64,000 nucleotides of DNA from CAIVVT01 sp963838205 (GCA_963838205.1 CAWIQF010000006.1:124001-188000); one strand, 5' to 3'. Numbered from the stretch's first letter, positions 39,389 through 49,121 are shown. The notes: generated by a model not told the origin, from the letters alone. Program-made: numbers and translations.

Positions 39389-41839
39389 TCAGAGCGTCTT
39401 CTCTATCGCGTAACGACCGCCGGCGCGGGTGTGGATCGACAACACGCCGGCTTGCCGCCCTACCGTGGTCTGCGGCGTCACTCGCACCGTCGCGTCGCCC
39501 CACGGATTTCTCAGCCGTAGCGTCGCGCCCTTCTCACTGAGCATGCGCACGCCCGCCACCGCCTTCCCATCCCACTCCGCGCTGACCAGGAATGCGCCCG
39601 CCGCGCGCAGGTCGCGGAACCGGGCCGGGCCCAGGTTGGTCGTGTTGGGGAACAGCCGCAGCACGCCGCTGTAGCTCTGCAATAGACACTCGTTCAGCAC
39701 CGCGGGCAGCGACAGGTTTTCGGTCCACACGCCCATGCGCATCATGAAATCGAAGTCCGTCATCTCGCCGTACCGGCCTCCGCTCTGCCGCACCCGGTCG
39801 TTGGCGATCCCATTGGGCAGGCGCGAGTAGCGCACCTCCTGCTTGAACCAGGCGGCATCGAGCATGCCCAGCCGCGCCCGGACGAGCGGCTGAAAGACCA
39901 GATCGTTGCCGCCCTCCAGCCGCACGGTCTGCGCGCTGCGCCGCGCAATCGCGAGTTGTTCGGCGCCGGATTCCAGCCCCACCTGCTCGCCGGGAAACAC
40001 CGGAGCCAGCGTCACCGGCACATTGTAGATCCACGCCGCCGGCGCGCCCGGCACGTCCAGCCACACTTCGCCGTACGGCCCGTCCACCGTCGGATAGGCC
40101 GCCATGTGCGTGCCGATCTCGTGCCAGCGCGCGCTCTCGTCCGCATCCACGCCCAGTATCCGCGCAGCCTCCGCCGTTGCCTTCAACACGAACTGCGACA
40201 GCGCCAAATCGATGATGCAATCCTTGTTCAGCCGCATATCCACGGTGAAGCCCCAGTTCTCCGGCGACACCGTGGGAATGATGTGGTAGCGGCCGTCGCC
40301 GCCCTGCTTCACATAGGCCGCCAGGAACCGGCACGCCGCCCGCAGCATCGGGTAGGCCCGTTCGAGGTACTCGCGATCCTGCGTGTACAGGTAGTGCCAC
40401 CACAGACTCTGCACGGTCCACGGCGTTTCGCACACCTCGTAGCCCCACGGCGGCACCGGATACGGATTCACCTTGCTCGGCACCGGGTAGGCCGAGTGGA
40501 AAAAGAACGCGCCCGGCAGCCCGAATTTCTCCTTCGCGTAGGCTTCTCCAAGCACCGTCAGCTTCTCGCACAAATCGACGTACGGCAGGTGCTGCTCCAC
40601 ATGGTTCGAACTGAACACGCCCCACCACACCTGCTCGGTGTTGTAGTTCATGTGGTAGTCGCCATGCCACGCCGTGCCGATGCGCCCGCTGGACCAGTTG
40701 CCGAACAGTCCCGGCGCCACTTTGCCCTCGCGCAGGCAGCACGCCAGGAAGTATTGGTTGTGATACCAGATGCGCTCCAGTTCGCGGTCCTGGAAGTCAA
40801 CCGCCGATTTCGACCAGAATCCGGCCCAGCCGCGCGCCGTCGCGCTCGCCAAGGCCTCGACCGGCTTGGCCTGGAAGCGCTGCAGCACGGCATTCGCGAA
40901 CTGGCGCGGGTCTGTGATTGACGACTTCACGAGGTCGCGCGGGGTCGCAATCGCGAGGTCGATCCGGAATGCGCCCAGGCTGTACGCCAGGTCGAGCGCG
41001 AACGAGGAGTCGTCGGAGCTGGGCGGCGGATCGGGCACGGCCTCGGTCGGAGCGGTCGCGGGGAAGCGCTGAAACGACCTGATCTCGCCTCTGCCGCCCA
41101 TTTCCTCGTCCATGCCCTCGGGGGCCGGCAGGCGCGAATCGTGCTGGGTGTGAACGTCGTAGGTCACGGCGCGGATCGGCGCCGGCCCTTCGCTCAGCAC
41201 GCAGTCGCTCCACAAGCAGATGTGATTGGCGTCGTGGTTAACCAAGCAGAAGAGCCGAAACGGGCGCTTCTTCCCGCGCAGATCGTCGTGCTGCATCTCG
41301 GCGGTGTAGAGCCCGGTCGCAATGTCCAGACTTTGCCGCACCAGCGTCACTTGGCGCGGGTCCCAGTGCACCCACACGATCCCGCAAGGCCACGGCCGCG
41401 GCCACGGCTTCCCGTAAGAAGCGCCCACTTTCTGCGTGTACTCGCGGAAGAAGTCGATGTTGTATTCCAGGGAAGTCATCTCCGGCTTGCCCTGGCGTTT
41501 GGCTTCCTCGCCGGCGCGCTCCCACAGCTTCAGCAGTTCCTGGAATGGCAGCACGTGCTGGTAGTGATCTTCACTGACGCGAATGTCCCAGACGTCTTCC
41601 TTCCCGATGTGCAGCCCCAGCGCATCGGGCCGCAGCGTGACGCACAGGCCCAGGTCGCCGTTGCCCATTAGCATCCCCTCGAAGAAGTTCGGGGTCGGGA
41701 CATCGTTCACGATGCGGTGCCGGCGCGCGATCTCGACGGAGTCCAACTCGCGACCGCGAGAAGGTTCGTTCGGCAGGGCGTTCGCGTTTGAAACGGCCGA
41801 TGCCATGGCCGCCCCTTGCAGAAAACTGCGGCGATTCAT
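39389..41839 (-). CDS. Large exported glycoside hydrolase, GH95-like
   Basis: An 816-residue exported protein with a Tat-type signal MNRRSFLQGAAMASA. The N-terminal beta-sandwich has LMGNGDLGLCVTLRPDALGL near 57 and the (alpha/alpha)6-like middle has WYHNQYFLACCLREG near 363, HGDYHMNYNTEQVWWGVFSS near 395 and LRAACRFLAAYVKQGGDGRY near 505. These fit GH95 (1,2-alpha-L-fucosidase) and its unclassified relatives; the exact linkage cannot be read. A GH29 fucosidase is encoded at 23.1 kb. The gene converges with the histidine kinase gene. Confidence 0.72.
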   Translation of the reverse strand: MNRRSFLQGAAMASAVSNANALPNEPSRGRELDSVEIARRHRIVNDVPTPNFFEGMLMGNGDLGLCVTLRPDALGLHIGKEDVWDIRVSEDHYQHVLPFQELLKLWERAGEEAKRQGKPEMTSLEYNIDFFREYTQKVGASYGKPWPRPWPCGIVWVHWDPRQVTLVRQSLDIATGLYTAEMQHDDLRGKKRPFRLFCLVNHDANHICLWSDCVLSEGPAPIRAVTYDVHTQHDSRLPAPEGMDEEMGGRGEIRSFQRFPATAPTEAVPDPPPSSDDSSFALDLAYSLGAFRIDLAIATPRDLVKSSITDPRQFANAVLQRFQAKPVEALASATARGWAGFWSKSAVDFQDRELERIWYHNQYFLACCLREGKVAPGLFGNWSSGRIGTAWHGDYHMNYNTEQVWWGVFSSNHVEQHLPYVDLCEKLTVLGEAYAKEKFGLPGAFFFHSAYPVPSKVNPYPVPPWGYEVCETPWTVQSLWWHYLYTQDREYLERAYPMLRAACRFLAAYVKQGGDGRYHIIPTVSPENWGFTVDMRLNKDCIIDLALSQFVLKATAEAARILGVDADESARWHEIGTHMAAYPTVDGPYGEVWLDVPGAPAAWIYNVPVTLAPVFPGEQVGLESGAEQLAIARRSAQTVRLEGGNDLVFQPLVRARLGMLDAAWFKQEVRYSRLPNGIANDRVRQSGGRYGEMTDFDFMMRMGVWTENLSLPAVLNECLLQSYSGVLRLFPNTTNLGPARFRDLRAAGAFLVSAEWDGKAVAGVRMLSEKGATLRLRNPWGDATVRVTPQTTVGRQAGVLSIHTRAGGRYAIEKTL

Positions 41840-41897
41840 GCCACCGATTCTATGCCAGTCCGGACCAATTGCCGCGGCGGCCGGAATGAATCCAGCC

Positions 41898-43049
41898 TCA
41901 ATCCAGCCGCTTGTGGAAACGCAGCGCGCTCGAGACCAGAATCACCACGCCCATCACGCCCAGAATGAGCACCTGCGGCCACAACACGTCGATGCCGATT
42001 CCTTTCAGGAACACGCCGCGCACGATCTCCATGAAATACCGCAGCGGATTCAGCAGCGTGATCCACTGCACCGGCTGCGGCATGTTGCGGATCGGAAACG
42101 TGAACCCGGACAGCATGAACGCCGGCTGGATGAAGAAGAACGCCAGCATCATCGCCTGCTGCTGCGTCCGGCTGATCGTCGACAGGAACAATCCCGCGCC
42201 CAGCGTGCTCAGCAGAAACAGCGCCGCCGTAAAGGCCAGAAACAGCGCATTGCCGCGAAACGGCACGTGAAACAGCAGCAATGCCAGCGCCGTCACCAGC
42301 ACCGAGTCGGCGAAGCCCACCAGCGCGAACGGGATCGTTTTGCCGAGCATCAGCTCGATCGGCCGGATGGGCGTCACCATGATCTGCTCCATCGTTCCGA
42401 TTTCTTTTTCGCGCACGATCGACAGCGCCGTCAGAATCAGCGTCACGATCATGATGATATTCACCAGCACGCCCGGCACGAAGTAGTAGCGGCTCTTCAG
42501 CTCCGGGTTGAACCACACATGCGTGTCCAGCCGGATGTTGGGCATCGCCAGGAGCACCGCTCCGTGCGTCGTGCGCCCCACCAGTCGCTCGTTCTGCTGG
42601 CCCCGCAGCGTATCCTGGTTGAACGCCGCGATCGCCCCCGCGGCGTATTGCGAAATGATCGAGGCCGTGTTCGAGTTCGAACCGTCCAGCAGCACCTGCA
42701 CTTCCGATTGATGCCACCGCCCGATCGTCTCGCCGAAGTGCACCGGGATCCGCACCACGGCATCGACGTCGCCGCGGTCGATCAGATCCTGCGCCGCGCG
42801 ATCGTTCTGCGCCTCGCCCAAAAGCGTGAAATATGGCGATCCCGTGAACTTCCTGATCAGGTCGCGGCTCGTTTCGGAGCGGTCCAGATCCATCACCGCC
42901 AGCCGCACATGCTCCACGTCCAGGTTCACCGCGTAGCCGAAAATGATGGTCTGCAGAATCGGCGGAACAATCATCGTCATGCGCACACGCGGATTGCGCA
43001 GCGATTGCCGCAGTTCTTTGCGGACGATTTCAATTATGCGTTCCCACAT
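41898..43049 (-). CDS. ABC-2 type multidrug permease (YbhR/YbhS-like), second permease
   Basis: A 383-residue membrane protein with one N-terminal helix, a large periplasmic domain (about 45-180) and five C-terminal helices. The REKEIGTMEQIMVTPIRPIE loop near 227 is characteristic of ABC-2 permeases of the YbhS/YbhR and YhhJ type. The frame is open to 43583, but homology starts at the ATG at 43049, 5 bp after the first permease gene. It is the last gene of the tetR-tolC-hlyD-ABC operon. Confidence 0.9.
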   Translation of the reverse strand: MWERIIEIVRKELRQSLRNPRVRMTMIVPPILQTIIFGYAVNLDVEHVRLAVMDLDRSETSRDLIRKFTGSPYFTLLGEAQNDRAAQDLIDRGDVDAVVRIPVHFGETIGRWHQSEVQVLLDGSNSNTASIISQYAAGAIAAFNQDTLRGQQNERLVGRTTHGAVLLAMPNIRLDTHVWFNPELKSRYYFVPGVLVNIIMIVTLILTALSIVREKEIGTMEQIMVTPIRPIELMLGKTIPFALVGFADSVLVTALALLLFHVPFRGNALFLAFTAALFLLSTLGAGLFLSTISRTQQQAMMLAFFFIQPAFMLSGFTFPIRNMPQPVQWITLLNPLRYFMEIVRGVFLKGIGIDVLWPQVLILGVMGVVILVSSALRFHKRLD

Positions 43050-43054
43050 CGCGT

Positions 43055-44188
43055 TTACACCAGTTTCGGGCGAAGCTTGCGAATCGCCAGCGCCAGCACG
43101 ACGCCGGCGTAGATCAACAGAAAAAGGAACTGCGTCCAGAGAATGGTCATCCCCGTGCCCTTCAGAAAGATGCCTTGCAGAATCGCGATGAAGTAGCGTG
43201 CCGGCACGATGCGCGAGATCTGCTGGATGATCCACGGCATGTTCCCCAGCGAGTAAATAAATCCGCTCAGCAGAAACGCCGGCAGAAACGAAGTCAGCAG
43301 ACTGATCTGGTAGGCCAGCAGTTGCGAGCGCAGTACCGTCGACAGAAAAATGCCCCAGCACAGCGCTCCAAACAGGAACAGCGCCGAGGAAATCGCCAGC
43401 AATACGAAGCTGCCGCGCATCGGAACGTCGAACACGCCGAGCGCCACGATCAGCGCGATCACCATGTCGGCCATGCCCAGCACGAAGTATGCGCACAGCT
43501 TGCCGAACAGTAATTCCGCCGGCCGCAGAGGCGTCGACAACAGCTGCTCCATGGTGCCGTTCTCCCACTCGCGCGCGATGCACAGCGACGTGAGCATCGC
43601 GGCGATGAGCATCAGGATCACCGCGATCAGACCGGGCACGATGAAGTTTTTGCTCTTCAGATCGGAGTTATACATCACCCGGATGCGCGTGTCGGCTGGC
43701 ATTTGAAGCTTGCTGATGCCCTTGCGCAGCATCGCCCGCTCGCGGACTTCGGCGGCGTAGCCCAGCACCAGCGCCTCGACGTAACCGGACGCGATGGAAG
43801 CCGTGTTCGAGTCGCTGCCATCCAGCAGCGCCTGCACGCGCGCCTCCTCGCCCGCCGCCAGTTTCTTGGCGAAATCCTTTTCGATCACCAGCCCCAACAG
43901 CACGCTGCTGCGGTTGATCCCGTCATCGATCGACGCGTAATTGGCTCGCGGTTGGACGATCTGAAAATATCTCGATCCGCCGAAACGATCCACCAGCTCG
44001 CGGCTCTGCTGCGTGTGGTCCATATCGTAAACCGCCGTCGGAATCCGGTCCACGTCCAGCGTCAGCGCGTAGCCGAACAGGATCAGCAGCAGCAGCGGAA
44101 TCGCCAGCGCCATCGCCAGGCTCAGCGGGTCCCGCACGATGTGCCGGCCCTCTTTGTGAAAAATGGCAACGAATCTCCGCCAGCTCAT
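43055..44188 (-). CDS. ABC-2 type multidrug permease (YbhR/YbhS-like), first permease
   Basis: A 377-residue permease with the same layout as the following gene: N-terminal helix, periplasmic domain with RIPTAVYDMDHTQQSRELVD near 47, and five C-terminal helices with AREWENGTMEQLLSTPLRPA near 215. The start overlaps the stop of the upstream ATPase gene by 4 bp (ATGA). The two permeases probably form a heterodimer, as proposed for YbhS and YbhR. Confidence 0.9.
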   Translation of the reverse strand: MSWRRFVAIFHKEGRHIVRDPLSLAMALAIPLLLLILFGYALTLDVDRIPTAVYDMDHTQQSRELVDRFGGSRYFQIVQPRANYASIDDGINRSSVLLGLVIEKDFAKKLAAGEEARVQALLDGSDSNTASIASGYVEALVLGYAAEVRERAMLRKGISKLQMPADTRIRVMYNSDLKSKNFIVPGLIAVILMLIAAMLTSLCIAREWENGTMEQLLSTPLRPAELLFGKLCAYFVLGMADMVIALIVALGVFDVPMRGSFVLLAISSALFLFGALCWGIFLSTVLRSQLLAYQISLLTSFLPAFLLSGFIYSLGNMPWIIQQISRIVPARYFIAILQGIFLKGTGMTILWTQFLFLLIYAGVVLALAIRKLRPKLV

Positions 44189-44940
44189 TTCGCCGCCGCC
44201 TCCTGCTTCTCAATCGCCGTGATGAACACGTCGTCCATCGTCGAGCCCGGCCCCAGTTCCGCCTTCAACTCCGCCGGCGTGCCCAATGCGATCACCAGGC
44301 CGCGGTCCATCAGCGCCAGCCGGTGGCAATACTCGGCCTCCTCCATGTAATGCGTCGAAACGAACACCGTCTGCCCCTGCTCGGCCAGTCCGTAGATCAG
44401 ATCCCAGAACTGCCGCCGTGCGATTGGATCGACGCCCGACGTCGGTTCGTCCAGGAATACGATCGGCGGCTCATGCAGAATCGCGCAGCCCAACGCCAGC
44501 CGCTGTTTCCACCCGCCGGTCAGCAGCAGCGTCATGTCCTTGCGCCGCTCCGTCAGTCCCGCCATCGCCAGAATCTCTTCCCGGCGTTGCGCGCGGCGCG
44601 CCCGCGGCACGCCGTAGACGCCCGAGAAGAACTCGATGTTCTCTTCCACTCGCAGGTCGTCGTACAGCGAAAATTTCTGCGACATATAGCCGATGCTGGC
44701 CTTCACCTGCTCACTCTGCGTGGATACATCGAACCCGTGTACCGTCGCCCGCCCTTCGCTCGGGCTGAGCAGTCCGCACAGCATCCGGATCAGCGTCAAC
44801 TTCCCCGCCCCGTTCGGTCCCAGGAAACCGAAGATCTCGCCCCGCCCGACCGTCAGGTTCACGTGATCCACCGCCACGAAATCGCCGAAGCGTTTGACCA
44901 GCTCGACGACGGTCACCGCGGGGCTATCATGCGGCTGCAC
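44185..44940 (-). CDS. ABC transporter ATP-binding protein with altered Walker A
   Basis: A 251-residue ATPase subunit of the efflux operon. Walker A reads GPNGAGKLTL: position 48, normally Ser or Thr and a Mg-ATP ligand, is Leu (TTG; a single C-to-T change from TCG). The signature is LLTGGWKQRLALG near 133 and Walker B is IVFLDEPTSGVDP near 155, intact. The partner ATPase upstream is canonical. This resembles the two halves of E. coli YbhF as separate genes, so one asymmetric site may suffice, or the substitution may be a mutation or base error. Confidence 0.88.
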   Translation of the reverse strand: MQPHDSPAVTVVELVKRFGDFVAVDHVNLTVGRGEIFGFLGPNGAGKLTLIRMLCGLLSPSEGRATVHGFDVSTQSEQVKASIGYMSQKFSLYDDLRVEENIEFFSGVYGVPRARRAQRREEILAMAGLTERRKDMTLLLTGGWKQRLALGCAILHEPPIVFLDEPTSGVDPIARRQFWDLIYGLAEQGQTVFVSTHYMEEAEYCHRLALMDRGLVIALGTPAELKAELGPGSTMDDVFITAIEKQEAAAK

Positions 44941-45856
44941 GGCGTTCCTCCCGTCGGATCAGCGCGATGAAGACGTCCTCCAACGAAGGGTTGATCGGCC
45001 GTAGCGTGGCGCCCGCGAATCCCGCATCGTGCAGTGCGCTTTCCGCCTCGGCGGCGCTTCCGAGCGACGGCTCGATGTACACGTGCAACTCCGCGCCCGC
45101 GGGCTCCGCGCCCAGAATGAACGGCTTCCCGTGCAGCGCCTGCCGCGCCGCGCGCCGGTCCGCGCCCTCGATGGCGAATGAATACGGCGCCCACGCCTCG
45201 CGCATCTTCGACGGTGGATCCACTTCAATCAGCCGCCCCTCATACATCAGCCCCACCCGATCGCAGCGCTCCGCTTCGTCCAGATACGCCGTCGACACCA
45301 GGATCGTCATCCCTTCGCCCGCCAGCCGTTTCAGAATCACCCAGAAATCCCGCCGCGACAGCGGGTCCACGCCGTTCGTCGGCTCGTCCAGAAACAGCAC
45401 CCGCGGCTTGTGCAGCAGCGTGCACATCAGCGCCAGCTTCTGCTTCATACCGCCCGAAAGCTTGGCCGCCGCGCGCTCGCGGAACGGCGTCATCCGCGTC
45501 ATCTCCAGAAACTCCCCCATCATGCGGTCGCGGTCGCCCTCCGGCAGGCCGAACAGATCGCTGTAGAAGATCATGTTCTCTGCCACCGTCAGATCTCCGT
45601 ACAGGCCGAAGCGCTGCGCCATGTATCCGATCTGGTCTTTCACCGCTTCCACATGGTCCTTTACCTCGAGATCGTCCACCTGCACGCTGCCCTCGTCCGG
45701 ATCGATCAGCCCGGCCAGCATCCGCAGCGTCGTCGTCTTCCCCGCGCCATCGGGGCCGACCAGGCCGAAGATCTCGCCTTTGGGAATCTCCAGTGAGATG
45801 CCATCGACGGCCTTCAACGCGCCAAACGATTTTTTGACTCCGCTCAGGCGGATCAT
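44927..45856 (-). CDS. ABC transporter ATP-binding protein
   Basis: A 309-residue ATPase subunit with a canonical nucleotide site: Walker A GPDGAGKTTT (33-42), Q-loop YMAQRFGLYGDL near 78, signature LSGGMKQKLALMC near 136 and Walker B VLFLDEPTNGVDP near 155. The C-terminal 80 residues form the regulatory extension typical of ABC-2 drug exporters. It overlaps the next ATPase gene by 14 bp and follows hlyD by 45 bp. Confidence 0.9.
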   Translation of the reverse strand: MIRLSGVKKSFGALKAVDGISLEIPKGEIFGLVGPDGAGKTTTLRMLAGLIDPDEGSVQVDDLEVKDHVEAVKDQIGYMAQRFGLYGDLTVAENMIFYSDLFGLPEGDRDRMMGEFLEMTRMTPFRERAAAKLSGGMKQKLALMCTLLHKPRVLFLDEPTNGVDPLSRRDFWVILKRLAGEGMTILVSTAYLDEAERCDRVGLMYEGRLIEVDPPSKMREAWAPYSFAIEGADRRAARQALHGKPFILGAEPAGAELHVYIEPSLGSAAEAESALHDAGFAGATLRPINPSLEDVFIALIRREERRAAA

Positions 45857-45901
45857 CCCGGCTCTCCTTCACGCCCGCTCATCGCGCTCTCGCCCGCGCT
45901 G

Positions 45902-47074
45902 CTACTCGATCCGGATCGTGACATCGGCCGGCATGTTGTTTTTCAATTCGCGATTCGGGTTCTCGCACTCCACTTTGATCCGGTACACCAGTTTGGTGCG
46001 CTCTTCCTGCGTTTGAATCGTCTTCGGCGTGAACTCCGCGTCCGAGGCGATGAAGCTGATTTTGCCCTTGTACGTCTTGCCCGGGAACGAGTCCGTCGCC
46101 ACGGACGCCGCCATCCCGTTGTGAATTCGGCCCAGGTCCTGTTCGGCCACGTATGCCCGCACCCACGGATGGTCGATGTCGCCCACCGTCACTACCGCCG
46201 CGCCCGCCGCCAGCACTTCTCCGATTTCCGCGCTCTTGGTCAGCACCAGGCCGTCGAACGGCGCATACAGAATGCGGTCCGCCAGCTCCACGTCCTGCAC
46301 GTCCGCCGACTTCTGCGCGCGCGCGATCTCCGACTTGCGGAACCCGATCTCCTCGATGTGCCGTTGCAGGTCGATGCGCTGCGCTTCAGATAGTTTCAAC
46401 GCCGCCCGCGCGCCTGCCACCGCCGCCTTCTGCTGGTCGATATCCTCCTGCCGCGGCCCGGTCTGAACCAGCTTCAGGTTCTCCTCCGCCCGCCGCAGCG
46501 CCGCCGCGGCCGCGTCGCGGTTTTTCCTGAATTGGTCCGATTGCTGCGCCGAAATGTCGTCGTTTTTGAACAGCCGCTGCGCGCGTTCCCAGTCCGCCGC
46601 GGCCTGCACATCTTGCGCCTTCGCTTCTTCACGCTCCGCCCGCGCCTGGCCGATCTCTTCCGTGCGGCTGCCGTTCAGCAACTCGGTCAGCTTCGCCTCC
46701 GCCTGCTGCAGTTGCGCCGTCTTCAGCGCCACGTCGCCGGCGATCTCCGCGCTCTGGTAGTCGATCGCCGTTTTGAGCTGCGTCAGGTTCGACTGCGCCG
46801 AAGCCACGCTCGCCTCCTCGCGTCCGAGCTGATGCTCGTTCTCCAGGCGGTCCAGCCTCGCCAGCACCAGGCCCTTCTTCACCGAGTCGCCTTCATCGAC
46901 ATCCAGCTCCACCAGCTTGCCCGGGTACTTGAACGACAGATCGACCGTCGTGAATTCGATGTTGCCGCTCAGCTTCAACTCTCCGTTGCCATCCTTGTGC
47001 GCGGACCAGTACCACCAGCCGCCGAGTGCCGCGGCCACGATGATTAGGGGCAGAATGAGTCGTTTGATTTTCAT
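45902..47074 (-). CDS. HlyD-family periplasmic adaptor (YbhG-like)
   Basis: A 390-residue membrane-fusion protein linking the ABC permeases to the TolC-type channel. One N-terminal helix (about 5-24), a barrel-sandwich lipoyl domain (LVELDVDEGDSVKKGLVLAR near 55 and DRILYAPFDGLVLTKSAEIG near 270), and a long coiled-coil hairpin (about 85-250) rich in Ala, Glu and Arg. It sits between tolC and the ATPase genes, the expected place. Confidence 0.9.
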   Translation of the reverse strand: MKIKRLILPLIIVAAALGGWWYWSAHKDGNGELKLSGNIEFTTVDLSFKYPGKLVELDVDEGDSVKKGLVLARLDRLENEHQLGREEASVASAQSNLTQLKTAIDYQSAEIAGDVALKTAQLQQAEAKLTELLNGSRTEEIGQARAEREEAKAQDVQAAADWERAQRLFKNDDISAQQSDQFRKNRDAAAAALRRAEENLKLVQTGPRQEDIDQQKAAVAGARAALKLSEAQRIDLQRHIEEIGFRKSEIARAQKSADVQDVELADRILYAPFDGLVLTKSAEIGEVLAAGAAVVTVGDIDHPWVRAYVAEQDLGRIHNGMAASVATDSFPGKTYKGKISFIASDAEFTPKTIQTQEERTKLVYRIKVECENPNRELKNNMPADVTIRIE

Positions 47075-47086
47075 GGGGTGGCTCCT

Positions 47087-48415
47087 TTACCGCGTGATTT
47101 CATGGATGTCGCCGAGTGCCGCGGCCAGATTGATGCGCGCGGCGCGCTGGCTGTAGACCGCGCTGTCTTTGGTCTCCCGCGCCCGCGCCAGCCGCGTCTG
47201 CGCGTCGGTCACTTCCAGGTGGATCGCGACGCCGTTTTCGTAGCGCCGTTGCGCCTGCGCCAGTTCCTTTTCGCTCAGTTGCAGGGCGTCCATACTGACC
47301 CGTGCCTGCTCGTCGGCCGAACGCAATGCCTCGATCGACGTCCGCACTTCAAGCTCCGCCTGCTGCCGTGCATCCCGCGTCCGGATCCCCTCGCTGCGCA
47401 GTTGCGACGACGCCTCGGCCCGCTGGGCGTCCCTGCGTCCGCCGTCGAAAATCGGGAACCGCACGCTCACGCCGGCCGTGCGCGTGGGTCGCAATATCGT
47501 CGGATCCACGCCGATGTCGCCGTAATTTCCGAATGCCGCCACCGACGGCAGCCGCTCAAACTTCGCCGCGTCGCTGCTCAGTTTGGCCGAGCGCTCCCGT
47601 TCGATTTGCGCCTTCAGGTCCGGCCTGTTTCCGATCGCGGTCTCGACGGCCTTCACCGCATCGGGGATTTCGACCGGCTCGTACTTCAACTGGTCGGTCA
47701 ACTCGAAATCCAGGTCCAAAGTGAGATTCATCGCCCGCAGCAGATTCAGCCGCGACGTTTCCCGATCCTCCCGCGCCGCAATCAGATGCTGCTTCTCGGT
47801 CTGCCGTTGCACCTCGGCGCGCGTAATATCCAGGCCCGTCGCCGTGCCCGCGTCCTTCTGCGCCTGCGCCAGTTTCAGCAGCTTATCGGCCAGTTCCACA
47901 TTCGCCACCGCAGTCTCGACCGCGGTCTCGGCCCGCGCCGCGTTCATGTACGCCTTGCCGGCCAACGCCGCGGCCTGTACCCGCGACTGCTCGGAGTCGA
48001 GCTTGGCCGCCGCAACCTGCGCTCCGCTCGATTGCAGCCGGCGGATTGTGCTTAGGTCGAATACCGTCTGCGTGGCCGTCGCCCGCAGATCGTAGGTGCT
48101 GATCGGCCCGACAAATATGGGTATCTGGAAGCCGGGTGGTAGTTTGATTTGCAGCCCGAACGTGGCCAGATCATTCGTGAAGCTCTGCGCGGTCCAGGCG
48201 GCGTCCACATTCGGCAGCAGCGCGCTGCGCACCTCCGCCTTGCGCGCCTGGGCCTGCCGGATTGCCTCCACCGCCAGTTGCACTTTAGTGTTGCCCTCCG
48301 GCGCCAAAGCTATTTCAATCGACTTGCTGAAGCTCAGCTCCATCTTCGGCCGGGCCTCCTGGGCCGCCACTGCCGCCGCCAGGCCCAGCATCGCCGCCAG
48401 CACACGCAGCTTCAT
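47087..48415 (-). CDS. TolC-family outer-membrane efflux protein
   Basis: A 442-residue outer-membrane channel with a signal peptide (1-18, AAVAAQ) and two OEP repeats of long helices (about 40-230 and 240-430). The helices have typical heptads, such as AQKDAGTATGLDITRAEVQR near 190 and AQRRYENGVAIHLEVTDAQT near 395. It is translationally coupled to tetR upstream (4-bp overlap) and followed 12 bp later by hlyD. Confidence 0.9.
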   Translation of the reverse strand: MKLRVLAAMLGLAAAVAAQEARPKMELSFSKSIEIALAPEGNTKVQLAVEAIRQAQARKAEVRSALLPNVDAAWTAQSFTNDLATFGLQIKLPPGFQIPIFVGPISTYDLRATATQTVFDLSTIRRLQSSGAQVAAAKLDSEQSRVQAAALAGKAYMNAARAETAVETAVANVELADKLLKLAQAQKDAGTATGLDITRAEVQRQTEKQHLIAAREDRETSRLNLLRAMNLTLDLDFELTDQLKYEPVEIPDAVKAVETAIGNRPDLKAQIERERSAKLSSDAAKFERLPSVAAFGNYGDIGVDPTILRPTRTAGVSVRFPIFDGGRRDAQRAEASSQLRSEGIRTRDARQQAELEVRTSIEALRSADEQARVSMDALQLSEKELAQAQRRYENGVAIHLEVTDAQTRLARARETKDSAVYSQRAARINLAAALGDIHEITR

Positions 48416-49080
48416 CGGCTTCGCTCCCTCTCCGCCAGCGCGCGCATGCCGCCGGCGATGTAACTGATCAGTCGTTCCAGATGTTCAGCCGGGGTGCTGA
48501 CGCAGGGGTCGACGCCCGTCATCTCGTGCAATACCGGCAGCCCCATCAGGCTGTGCGCCATCGTCCCTATCCCGAGGTGCGCCGCCCAAGCTACCGTGAC
48601 CCGGTTGCCGGTGCCCAGCGCCGCCGCGAAGGCCGGGATGAATCGCTCGATCACCGCCTTCATGTGGTGCGACATGACGGCCACCGCCCACTCGTCAGGC
48701 TGCGAGGCCAGGCGCGCCATCAGTTGTGGGAAGCTGCTCAACCCTATGCCGGCGCCGCGGGCCTCGAAAACCGGCTGAATAAAGGCCCGGATTATCTTCT
48801 TCAGCGACGGTCGCGACTCGCCCGCCTCGCTTAGCGCCTGGTCGAGAAGTTCGATCCGGCGCACATTCACTGGCTGCACCTTGCGCTCCAGAACCGCCGA
48901 CAACAGCGCTTCCTTCGAATGAAAGTGGTAATTCACCGCCGCCAGGTTCACCCCCGCCTCGGCCGTGATCTGCCGCAGCGGCGTCGCGGCGAACCCATGT
49001 TGCGCGAACAGCCGTTCCGCCGCGTCCAGGATCTTTTCCTTGGTATCGTGTCGAACGGGCGTTTCCAACGTTTGATTCAT
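48412..49080 (-). CDS. TetR-family regulator of the efflux operon (CecR/YbiH-like)
   Basis: A 222-residue repressor. The N-terminal helix-turn-helix is KEKILDAAERLFAQHGFAAT (14-33) and TPLRQITAEAGVNLAAVNYH (33-52); the ligand-binding C-terminal part fits the DUF1956-type family of E. coli CecR, which controls ybhGFSR. It is the first gene of the operon, overlapping tolC. Its promoter contains a GAACG-N2-CGTTC operator between -35 and -10, so autorepression of the whole operon is likely. Confidence 0.88.
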   Translation of the reverse strand: MNQTLETPVRHDTKEKILDAAERLFAQHGFAATPLRQITAEAGVNLAAVNYHFHSKEALLSAVLERKVQPVNVRRIELLDQALSEAGESRPSLKKIIRAFIQPVFEARGAGIGLSSFPQLMARLASQPDEWAVAVMSHHMKAVIERFIPAFAAALGTGNRVTVAWAAHLGIGTMAHSLMGLPVLHEMTGVDPCVSTPAEHLERLISYIAGGMRALAERERSR

Positions 49081-49121
49081 ACGCTCGTTTTAATTGTACG
49101 ATTGGAACGCTCGTTCGGCAA
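49081..49121 (-). promoter_or_regulatory. Promoter and operator of the tetR-efflux operon
   Basis: On the minus strand, TTGCCG (49121-49116), a 17-bp spacer and TACAAT (49098-49093). The inverted repeat GAACG-N2-CGTTC (49116-49105) fills the -35 side of the spacer, a classic TetR site. The 9-base half-site-bearing sequence AACGAGCGT occurs twice in direct orientation, at 49115-49107 and 49089-49081, the second abutting the ATG. The leader would be only about 5 nt. Confidence 0.7.
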
